A stretch of 64,000 bases of DNA from Diphasiastrum complanatum (taxonomy: Eukaryota; Streptophyta; Lycopodiopsida; Lycopodiales; Lycopodiaceae), in the NCBI GenBank assembly GCA_029204225.1, contig CM055106.1, positions 5,308,858-5,372,857 on the forward strand, written 5' to 3'. Positions 1 through 10,400 of this stretch are shown piece by piece (the stretch's first letter is position 1; each line of letters begins with the position of its first letter). The notes below the pieces were generated by a model that saw only the letters and a list, made by a program, of their open reading frames with translations, was not told the origin of the DNA and made no database searches. The position numbers and the translations under genes are program-made.

Positions 1-303
1 CACAACATGCTATATCAGTATCAAGGACCATATCAGCCGCAACGTGTATATGTGAATCAGCATCAGTAGGAACCTGTATATGTGACTCTGACTCACTATG
101 GGATACAATGACGAGCTCAGGTAGATCAATAACTATCTCAAGTAAATCAGGCAACTCGCTCAAACTGTGTGATATAGGATCCTAAAGGTTAGCGAACTCT
201 GCAGACGGGTAATGTCGGACAAAAGCAGGTCGAAGGGTCGGAGGACGAGGAGACGAAGGGACAATGCAAGGAGCTGGAACTGAAGGGGCAAGTATAGGGG
301 TGG
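1..303 (-). pseudogene. Chromovirus gag fragment
   Basis: The minus-strand translation of about 190-300 is a Pro/Ser-rich stretch ending in LRPAFVRHYPSAEFANL. It closely matches the gag segment before the zinc knuckle of the chromovirus at 8220-8350 ([17 protein letters not shown]). The match stops abruptly at 303, where a plus-strand LTR begins. The fragment therefore belongs to an older chromovirus copy of the same family that was interrupted by insertion. No start, zinc knuckle or pol remains in the window. Confidence 0.7.
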
Positions 304-824
304 TGTTATGTCCATGACCAGTACATACGATACAATATACTCCTAGTTTTGGATACACGGTACTCCAGTGAAACAAGCCGTTAGTTATGCCACGTCATAC
401 TGGACGTGACTCGAAAGTAACTAATATCCTTGTGAGGCCCAGAACACACTAAATGGAGTTTAGACAAGGTATGAGACTGTATGCATGTGTAGAGCTATCA
501 ATAGCAATTCTATGAATAGTTGGTCCATGCATAGGACTCTATTCTAGGTGAATCTATGTATAGGGAACATAGGGCTATTCATGGCTATGTGCCCAGGATG
601 CTTTTGGCTCTATATAAGAGGTCCAAACTCGCCCTACTCCTCATCATGGTTCTTGATTCATTGCCAGGCTCTCACTCTACTATCATGCTTCTTGTTCCTT
701 GGCTTGGGGGTGAGGCTTCTAGAGATTGATTGGATGCTTCTACTTGGTTGGGTGGTTTCTCCACAGTGTGTTATCCTTTTGTGTTTAGGATTTGTAAGCA
801 GGATCTAAGGAGCTTCCCTTATAG
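304..824 (+). repeat. 5' LTR of plus-strand LTR retrotransposon
   Basis: The segment begins TGTTATG exactly where the gag homology of the older chromovirus stops. It contains a TATA box at 611-618 and runs up to a tRNA-Met primer-binding site at 825. I saw no second copy in the window, so the exact 3' edge (about 819-824) is inferred from the binding site. Confidence 0.6.
611..618 (+). promoter_or_regulatory. TATA box of the LTR promoter
   Basis: TATATAAG lies about 210 bases before the LTR end. This is the usual place for the U3 promoter of a plant LTR retrotransposon. Confidence 0.5.
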
Positions 825-836
825 TGGTATCAGAGC
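825..836 (+). other. Primer-binding site (initiator Met-tRNA)
   Basis: TGGTATCAGAGC is the standard plant retroelement primer-binding site complementary to the 3' end of initiator Met-tRNA. It fixes the orientation of the element as plus. Confidence 0.8.
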
Positions 837-2815
837 AAGGCTTACAGCCTTGGAGAGTTGGTGCTTTTCATTGGAGCTTGGTGGTATTCAACTAATAATC
901 TCATCCAAGGAGAGGAGCAAGGTTGCAAGTTGGTGGATCTTCCCAAATTCAATTTGCATGTTCCATATCTCTCTCAAATTCATTAGGGTTTATGGAGAAT
1001 TGTGCTAGGAAATCAATTTTGGTGTCTTTTTTGGAGTTTTAGCATGTGTAGCTCAAAACTAGTGAAGGATCTGAAATTTCCAGCAAGTTACTTCACTTTG
1101 AAGTAGTTGAAATTCAGGTTGCATGTTGGATCTTCCCATGTATTTGGATTCTAGGCTCTTTTGTGGCCAAATTTGGCTTGTTTTCCATGATATTGGCACA
1201 AAATTGAGGGTAGAATTCAAAATCCAGCAAGATCAGATCAATTGTTTGGTTATAACTTTGTATTTTGGATTGCATGTGGATTTGGAAAACGTTCTTGCCA
1301 TTAATTTCCAATTGTGCATGGTGAAAAAACCAAGAAAGGGCTAAAATTCATGATTTTTGCTTGTTCTTTCATGGAATTGGATGGTAGGAGGTTGTTGAAC
1401 ATCAATTGAAGCTGGGAAAAGATGAATCATAGTCTTTTGAAGCTGTCCTAGAAGTTAGAGCCAAGAATTCCAGCAATTGGGTTTGTAGGAAGTCAAAAAG
1501 TGTCAAAAATTGACCAATTTTGGTGAACTTTGAGGGATGGATTTCTCTAAATCCATAAGGGGATCATTTTGGATTTTTTCCAGCATGATTTGTTTTCCTT
1601 TTTACCTTCCCAACAAGCTATCAGATCTGTAAATTGATGGGTAGGCTTATGTTATAATTCCATCAAGTTTGTAGCAATTTTGACTTCAAGAATTCATGGT
1701 TCTCAGCCCATACTGCTTCATCGGATCTGTATGAAGGCTTCATGGAACTCTTAGAGACCATTTAAGACTGTTTGGATCACTTTTAGGCTTGGTTGAGTGT
1801 TTGCATGTTTTTTGACATATAGGTCTTGAAAAAGTGCGCCCTCCTACAGCTTAATTGGCTGTTCTGAACTCGCACGTGTGAGTCCTAGGTGGCAGGCTGA
1901 CGTGGCAAGTGTCTTGTTCACTGGGTGTCCCTCTGTATTGAGCTTTACAGCACCCAATTTGGTGTCCTGTAGCCAAAGATATGAGCATCTGAAGTTTTGC
2001 AATTTTGTGAGCAAAATTGGTAAAATTTCCAATTGTTCTGATTGCATGCATGACAATGTCCTATTTTGAGGTACTATGCTTGCATGGAATGTCTGCATGT
2101 GGTTTCTCAGAGTGATTCTGACATGCATGAGTAGTTTAGATCTGTTTTGAGTGGTCATACGCATGTACTCTGACGGTTAGATACAAAACTGGATTTTATA
2201 GCTGACAATTTCCGTAGAAATGAATTTTTACGTAAAAATCCGTAAAGTAAAAAATCAGTTTAATGTCGCATGTCTTGCATGCCTGAGGGACAGTAATGAA
2301 GTAACATTAAGAATCGAACAATGAATCGAATTTTCGATTTCGATTGCTTAATAACTGATTGTGATTTTTTATGAATTTTTAGAAAACATAAAATTTAAAA
2401 AAAAAATTAAAAGTGCAAAAACTCAAAATTTTTGGTTTTTTCCAGTTTCTTGTAATGTCTATGAAATTGACTAAAAATAGTGATTTGATCATAGTGGAGT
2501 CAATTTCATTCAGTTTTTGGTCAACAGTACTTCACTATGAGTTAATCAGATACTAACTAAATTTAGTAATTTCCAGGATAGATATATCGAGATGGCCGAA
2601 GAAACTTTAAATCAAGCTGCGAATCCAGGTGCGCCATCTTATATGGTGATTTGTCAGCAGTTGAGTACGACACTCAATGATATGAATAATCGTAATCAGA
2701 TGAGAGATTAGCAAATGGAGGTTCTTTTGAATCAAGTCAAATTGATGTCTTCACCCAATCTCGGTTTTCAACCGGAGGTTTATGCGGGCGAGAAGAAGGA
2801 GAAGAACCTGAGGGG
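837..2815 (+). mobile_element. Truncated LTR retrotransposon: leader and gag start
   Basis: A 1.75-kb leader without a useful ORF is followed by a gag-like start at 2592 (MAEETLNQAANPGAPSYM). That frame hits an in-frame TAG at 2709-2711 and then reads on to about 2815 (FQPEVYAGEKKEKNL), where homology stops. Protease, RT and the second LTR are missing, so this is a 5' half-element. The leader carries the motif GTGCGCCCTCCTACAGC near 1834, a string shared with leaders of other elements here. The superfamily is undecided, with Ty3/gypsy most likely from the gag style. Confidence 0.5.
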
Positions 2816-4349
2816 GTCGCGTTTTCTTCACATTGAATGCCCAATTCCCCTGCCAGGCTTTTTGACAAGTAGTTATGCGATGCCCCAGGTCTACCATGAA
2901 GTGAATGATCTTGTCTTGGATACAGCCTTTTAGGTACAATAACTTTGATCCTTTCGCAGGAGTCGTCATGAGATGTTCACGATAAGCCACAAGTGCCCCT
3001 ATTTGTTGTAGGGCATTCAGGTCGGACTTCGTCAAATCCGTTTCTGGGTTTTCTTCGTCATCCTGTTCACCATCTTCTTGATTGAATGCCTCTCTTTCCA
3101 TCCTATCAAATACCTCGGTCGCCGCCATGATTTGTTTGTTCAATTGACTTGGATCTGGCACCATCTTGATGCATGCGGGAGCCGTATTCTTGAACCTGCT
3201 CCTCTCCGTCTGTCAATGCCCATAACTCATCAAGGTGGTCATCCATTCTGATAAGAGGTCTACTTCCCACAGATTGTCTCCTCTGTCTTTTTGAAAACTC
3301 TCCCCTCTGTCGGCTGGGCCCCACAACTCTCTTTTTCTTCTTTATTAAGTCAGCTTCAATATAAAAGTATCTCCTCCTCAAACTAGCACGCTCACATCAC
3401 CTGAGAGCCAAGTAGGAACCAGGTCATTTGAGTCCAAGCAAGCACACGACAGACAAAACATACCAACCAAAGCTAACATAGAGGATCTCTCTCAAGCCAC
3501 ATTCCCCTTGAGACCGGACATAGGACCTTTGCCTAGCCGCGCCCACACAAATCTATCATAGAATTAGTCCACGGGAAACATCCATCCAACCATCCGTGCT
3601 TTCACCATTAAGCAGCACATTGCCTCAGTCATGCCCCACCAACTCTGGTCGATAGCCCTTTATAGCTAAACGATCGGCAACTATCTCGCACCGGCAGCTA
3701 ACCACCCGGCGGCAGAATCAACTTGGTTCCTGACTAGGCCATGACGCGAGCTCCAGAGCTAGCTCATGACTTGTGACTACTTGACTGGCTCACCACAGGT
3801 CGGAGGCTCAGTCCTTGACTTTCTAACTTGCTCTGGGACCATAGGGAGCATCACCCCTTAGAGTCTTACAGGGCACATTGGGTGCACCCGAGTCAGCTTT
3901 ACAACTAGATGGCATCAAGCTGTAGAGGTGGAGGGAAAGAAAGAAAGCTTTATTAATGTCTTTTCCATGCCAAAAGGCATATAAGACGAATACGTACATA
4001 CCATGTGTGTGGGGCAAGTAGGAGCGTATGAAAATGTCTCCACAACTATAAAGAAAATGCATGTAATGTAAATCTCAGTACATGTATCAGTGATAAAGAA
4101 ACAACATAAGTATGAATCATTGTGATAGAAAGATTGATCACCCTATGAGCCTTCCATCTTCTGCTTGTGGTGTCCTTCAATTCAGGTTTAGATGTAAGTG
4201 CAAGCTCTCTACCTGTAACTAGGGCTCACCTTACCAAACATATGGTTATTAATAATATAAAGAATAAATCGCTTGTGGCTGTTGTATTTTTTCTAATTTT
4301 AACTCTCTTTCTTGTAGATTTCTGTGATTTAAGGTGTATGTTGACACAG
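2816..4349. other. Unassigned sequence, probable decayed retroelement
   Basis: On the minus strand two overlapping frames (3106-3381 and 2751-3164) give a charged, gag-like translation that switches frame near 3150. It is basic at the start, then acidic (EDGEQDDEENPETD). To the right, the minus strand has an AATAAA-like signal near 3950 in LTR-like sequence. I recognise no domain. The missing G-patch exon of the PINX1-like gene was looked for here and not found. Confidence 0.3.
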
Positions 4350-4438
4350 GCATAGGTGTTGACGCTCAAAAGAAGGCAGAAAGTATCTGGACTTTCAATA
4401 CAACTGCCTTTGACAGTATCCTCAAGAACCTCAAAGTG
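4350..4438 (+). CDS. PINX1-like gene, exon a
   Basis: The exon enters with two bases completing a split Gly codon, then [20 protein letters not shown] and DSILKNLKV. This is the conserved block directly after the G-patch in PINX1-type proteins (W-x(5)-FD-x-IL). It follows TTGACACAG and ends before donor GTACGG in phase 0. Confidence 0.85.
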
Positions 4439-7400
4439 GTACGGTTCTTATTGACCATGATTCCCCAAGTGCGTTAGCATTGTTATTTATTGTGCACAAG
4501 TTGGAGCTCTGACACATTGTTTGTTATTGTTTGTTACCTTTTTACAGCAGGCTGTTGCTACAGAGAGCAAAGGTACTTTGTTCAAATTGAAGAATAACTC
4601 TCATTCATTACTGTCTATTTTGGCCATTGAGGTACCCTCAAGTTCAATTTGTTCACTTTGTTAGCCACTCCTTACATCACTATTGATACATCCAGAATCA
4701 TCAGGGGAGGATGACGTTGAAGAGCCTTGCATTTCAAAGCATCCACAAGTAAAGAAACTTGCTCGCCCTCAAGGAAGGTAAGATTATTGTAATGATCTAT
4801 TGTATATCTGTTGCAGAGTTCACTACTGTTTAGAGATTTTGTTTCAGGGTATGGTGCAGTGTGGTTTTGAAACGACGAATCACGTCTTGAGGAAAGTTCT
4901 TACATTGCAAGCATGAAGTTAGGATGATGTAAAACTCTTCATGCACTGCTTCGTAGTGATGTGATTCATGTGATGAATAGCGGTCTGCAGATATCATGTA
5001 TTATTCTTTACTTGGATACATTACAAAGATTTTTCCCCACCACTGTTTTTAGTACTTCTTTTTTAAATTTTTAGTGGTTTACGTATGACCTTAGCATTGA
5101 CATTGTTAACCTGCTACAGGGTTTTCTCCCATAGTCAGTAGAAAAGTACCTATCGATGTTGCTTGAAGTTACGAATAGAGCCACAGCTGATCTAGAGCTA
5201 AGCTATGAAAGCATCACATAAGCAAGACTTAAGCTATGAAAGCAGCACATAAGCAAGACTTAACCCCAGAAAGCAGGAAAGAGAGAGATTAAGGAGGCTA
5301 AAGAAAGAGATCAATATCATCAGCTGAATAACAAATGACACAGTTTCCCTACTTATAGCCAAGAGGAAGCCCTAAAAGGAAGCTTCCGGTGGCTAGGGCC
5401 CAACTGGGAGGGAAAATAGTGCGCCCTCCAAGAAGGCCCCCACTCTCCAGTAATATGTCCAAATGGCCTAATAATGAATAATAAGGCCAAAGGCCAACCA
5501 TACAGTCTAAGTGTCACTAATGAATAAAAAAGGGCCCAAGGTCTGCTTATGCATAAAGTAAAGTAAATGTAAATGGACGCGGTGAATGTAATGAGCCGAG
5601 TCCATAACTCTCCCTAGCACAAAAGAAAAAGACCCAGCTGCCGAAAAGAAACTGGATCAAGTAGCAACAAGCCTTGGTGCATCAACAACTAGAACAACAT
5701 CTGATGTAGAGGAATCAACAAGTGCAGCAAGAGCACGAGCCTGATCCGCAAGTGATGGTGTATGATAAAAGACATCAATAGGCTCCCATGTGGCCTCCTC
5801 AATAGGACGGCCATCCCACTGGACCAAAAACTGAATCTGCCGGCGGCGTCAACTATGGTATAGACGAACCTGTAATATAGCAGCAGGTAAAAATGGAAAT
5901 AACTCTGGAGCAGTAGGAAATTCAGCATCACAAGGAGCGTCATCCTCAATAGCAACACGTAATAAACTGACATGGAATACATCACAGGCGCGTGTGGAAG
6001 CAGGAAGCTGTAAGCGATATGTAACTGGACTAAGAACCTCCAAAATGCGATAAGGCCCATAATAACGTGGTGCAAGCTTCTCAGTAGAAGCATGGCCCTG
6101 GACAAAATGATGACGTGCAAACCGTAGGCGTAGATAAACCATATCTCCAAGCTGAAACTCAACATGGCGGCGGTGACGATCAACTGAGGTCTGATAACAC
6201 TGCTGAACATGTTGTAAATGAGAACTGGCCAGGGTAATAAGCTCTCGAGCACCAAGGTATCCAAAAAGCCCGAGAAGGTAGAACAATCCATCATAGGATA
6301 CACCAAAAACGGATGGAGAATCGGATGACCCATCGGAACTGGCCGCAAGTGTAATCCCAAAGTACACACCAGGCACACAAGTGAGGAATAGAAGAAATGC
6401 ACTGGAACGAGGAACAGGATCCGCAACATGAGTAGCAAGCATCGGAGCAATATCCACGTGGGGAATGAGTATCAAAGCACATATGAGCAACACTGAAGTA
6501 TATGGCGGCAACATCCCCAAAAACTATCCAAGAGAGGAGAAGGAATTCTCTCAAGGTACCCTGATGGTCTCGGAACACCAGAACAAAGTGGCAACTGAGC
6601 ATCGGAGACCAAGCGATATGGAGCAACCTGAAATGACAGGGAACCTGAAGATCACCCAGACAAACAGTAGCTGGAACGGAGGCAATAACCCAAGCCAACA
6701 GGATATGCCAAGCATGACAATGGGCAACAATCCAAGGAACAAATAGAGAGCCACATGCATAATCATAGAGATATCCGCACCATAGGCGATCAATAATATG
6801 GAAAAACCAGCACCAATCAACAGGTCCAAATGAAAACCAAGCTATATGTAATAACCAGGAATGCCATATATCAAGAGGTAAAAAGGAATCAGTCGCATGA
6901 ACCCAAAAGTGTATACCATCGGCATGGACTACAACAAACCTATATGTAGAAACACTAGGAGACGGAAGGATGTCCGTGTACTCATCTAGAAAGATCCCAG
7001 CATATAAATACCCTAGATAAGTAATAGTGACCATCTGGCAAATATCCTCGGATGAAAAATGTGTAACAGTAAGGGCCAAAGGCGCATGAATCATGTTAGG
7101 AACCGTAGAAATATCATGAGGCAGATCACAAACCTCAAGCAGAGATCCATGGAGTAAAGCGAAAGAAGATACAACCTGATCACCAATAGCAAGGGAACCA
7201 TCAAACGTGGACCCATGAAGAACCCCATAGAAATCAGCAGGAACATCGGCCATAACAGACTCAAGAGATGGAGATATAGAGACCAATGGAGAAGATACTG
7301 CACCAACCACCGAACCAGGAGGGCAATCTGAAGTATGCGCAAAAGCAATAGTAGAAATACCACCAAGGTATACGGCCTGAATATCAATGAAACCAGGAAT

Positions 7401-10400
7401 GACCACTGAATACGATATCTGTGAATCAAGGCATATAGGCGCAAGGCACACAGCAACAACCTGTAAATCCGAAGTAGCATCAACCTGAGGAAGAGGACCC
7501 AGGGATGGTGAAAGTGAAGCAGCAACAGATGTACTCTGAATGGAAAGAAGAGCTGCATCGTCAGCCTTTGCCAGGCTACGCATAAACTGCTTCCTGGTAA
7601 CCAATTGGAAGTCTCCCTGAGAATCAATGCCAACAAGTGAGTGTGTAACTGCATCAACTACAAATGTCAATGTCTGATGTGTCAAGTCCAGTGTAACGGC
7701 TCCAAGAGATGCAAACCAATCAGCACCAAGGATAAGATCATAACGCTCCATAGGAATGATGTAAAGATCTGCCTGTCCAGAAAAATCTCCAATGCGGTAT
7801 GGTAAACGCTAAAACATCTGAGAACTAGGAAAAGAATGGGAACGAGCAACCTCAACTGTGAGAGGCTGTGAAGCAGGAATAGGTGAAGCACGTATCCGAC
7901 AAGTGATATAACTGCTAATAAAAGAATGAGTGCTGCCAGTATCAACTAAAGTAATATACTCACGACCTGTAATACGTACACGTAACCGAATGTAGCGAGG
8001 ACCAGGATGCCCTGTCCAAGTAGCATAGGCAAGTTGAGCATGGCAAGTAGCAAGAAGTAAATTAGTGGAAGGCTCAGAGGATAGGTCAGGCTCATCAGAA
8101 ATATGAATGTAGATATCGGAATCATCTGGAGTAGTGCCCTCATGGTAAAAAAACAACAGTAGTAGTAGGGAGAGGCTGACGGCAATCACGGGCAAAATGG
8201 TCAGGACTCTTACAATGAAAGCAAAGACGTTGCTGCTGAAGGTCAGCGAACTCTGCATACGTGTAACGTCGGACAAAAGCAGGTCGAAGAGTCGAAGGAT
8301 GAGGAGACGAAGGGACAATGGAGAGAGCTGGAACAGAAGGGGCAGGTGTATGGGTGGACGCAGCGGGAAAAGATGAAGCAGAAGGATGGGGTCGGGAGAA
8401 GCGGGAAAGAAGAGTGTTAGAGTACTTATGCTGTAAAGTACTGGCAAGAGACATCGCCTCAACAAGTGTGGGAGGACGGAAGGAAGAAACATCATAACGT
8501 AAAGCACTACGAAGCCCAGCAATGTAACGAGAAATAAGCTCACTGGGCTGTAGATCTGTGAAAAGATAAGAAAGCTGCATAAACTGATCTGTATAAGAAG
8601 CAAGATCATTGGTCTAAGTGAGACTACGGAATGTATCACGTTGGCGGTCGAGCCACTGAGGGTCAATCATAGCATGACGGAGGTCACGACGAAAAGTATG
8701 CCATAAATGGAGCCCTTCCCGATCAAGATCAGCTCTATAAACTCGCCACCACGTGGCGGCGCGTCCATCTAAATGTAAAGTTGCCAACTGGATCTTCTGA
8801 GGATCAGTCGTAGGGTAGATCTGAAAATATGTATCAAGCAAACCAATTCTCTAATAAGTTCCCGTCAGAGGAACTGGAATAGGTAGCAAGCTGTACCCTA
8901 TCATGAAAGTCTCGAGCAAAGTGTGGCTCAGGAAGTGGGGGACGTGAAAAGAAACCAGGAGATGGGTTAGGTGGAATGAACGATCCACCACCAGGCTGAC
9001 TAGCAGAGGAAGATGGAAATCCAAATGGAGGGGGAGTCCCAAATGAAGGAAAAACAGGAGCTTTACCAGGACCATGGCTGTAAAGAATCAATCTGTGACT
9101 GCATAGTAGCAAAGCTGGTCATAACGGTATTGAAGCGAAGAACGAGGCCAGAAAGGGTCTCATTCATGCGACGAAACTGATCGGATAAGGTTTCCTGAGT
9201 AGTCTCACTCGGGGTAGGTGAATGTGCCATAATGATAGTGGAAGGAATAGACGAAAACTTGAGAGAGCGGACTCTTGTCGTCACCCCAAATTAGTCTATT
9301 AAAACCACTATTAGGTATGAAGCGGCTAGACAGCCTGCCAACAAAATGGAAAAGAGGGCTGAAAATGGAAGGAGGAACGGACGAAAGAGACGAGGGAATT
9401 GGGCGCTGGAGAGCCTGCAAACAAGCTGGAAATGGGTAATGGAGGGTTGAAACTTGGGCGCCGGAAATAATCTGCCCAAATTTTTTTTTTCCAGCCGCCA
9501 AATTTAGCGGAAGTACTTCTGCTAACTATCTGCTAAAGCTCCGCCAAGGAAAATGATGGGAGCTGGTCCTCCTCCAAACTGTGCTGAATGTTGTTGAAGC
9601 AAAGAGACGAAAGCCCTCAGCAAAGAGAGAAAAATCAGCAAGGAAAATGGGCATCGAAGCAGAAAATCAGATCTGAAATTTAGCAATCAGGAAAGTGCTC
9701 TGATACCAAGTTACGAATAGAGCCACAACTGATCTAGAGCTAAGCTATGAAAGCATCACATAAGCAAGACTTAACCCTAAAAAGCAGGAAAGAGAGAAGA
9801 GGAGGCTAAAGAGAGAGATCAATATCATCAGCTGAATAACAAATGACACAGTTTCCCTACTTATAGCCAAGAGGAAGCCCTAAAAGGAAGCTTCCGGTGG
9901 CTAGGGCCCAACTGTGAGAGAAAATAGTGCGCTCTCCAAGAAGGCCCCCACTCTCCAGTAATATGTCCAAATGGCCTAATAATGAATAATAAGGCCAAAG
10001 GCCAACCGTATAGTTTGAATGTCACTAATGAATAAAGAAGGGCCCAAGGCCTGCTTATGCATAAAGTAAGGTAACTGTAAATGTAAATGGACGCGGCGAA
10101 TGTAATGAGCCGAGTCCATAACTGAAAAGGATTTGGAACTTGGGCGCCGGAAATAAGCTGCCCAAAAAAAAAATAAATAAATTTTTTTCCGGCCGCCAAA
10201 TTTATCGGAAGTACTTCCGCTAACTATCTGCTAAAGCTCCGCCAAGGAAAATGCTCTGATGGGAGTTGGTCCTCCTCCAAACTATGCTGAATGTTGCTGA
10301 AGCAAAGAGACGAAAGCCCTCAGCAAAGAGAGAAAAAATCAGCAAGGAAAATGGGCACCCAATCAGAAAATCAGATCTGAAATTCAGTAATCAGGAAAGC

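Noticed and set aside
825-836. TGGTATCAGAGC strings as tRNA genes
   Set aside because: They are primer-binding sites next to LTRs. No cloverleaf sequence surrounds them.
4848-4990. Possible next exon of the PINX1-like gene after GTTTCAG at 4847
   Set aside because: All frames stop early, while 11172-11238 gives the conserved YKKRE...SYS...IL block in the right phase.
5689-6450. Leu-rich 253-codon frame resembling a membrane protein
   Set aside because: It overlaps the integrase tail and chromodomain reading in another frame. The hydrophobicity comes from a T-rich strand.
7091-7657. Leu-rich minus frame in the chromovirus
   Set aside because: Alternate-frame shadow of the protease-linker frame, with no motif.
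7809-8666. 285-codon minus frame as one protein
   Set aside because: Only its last part ([11 protein letters not shown]) is real. The rest is an alternate frame of gag.
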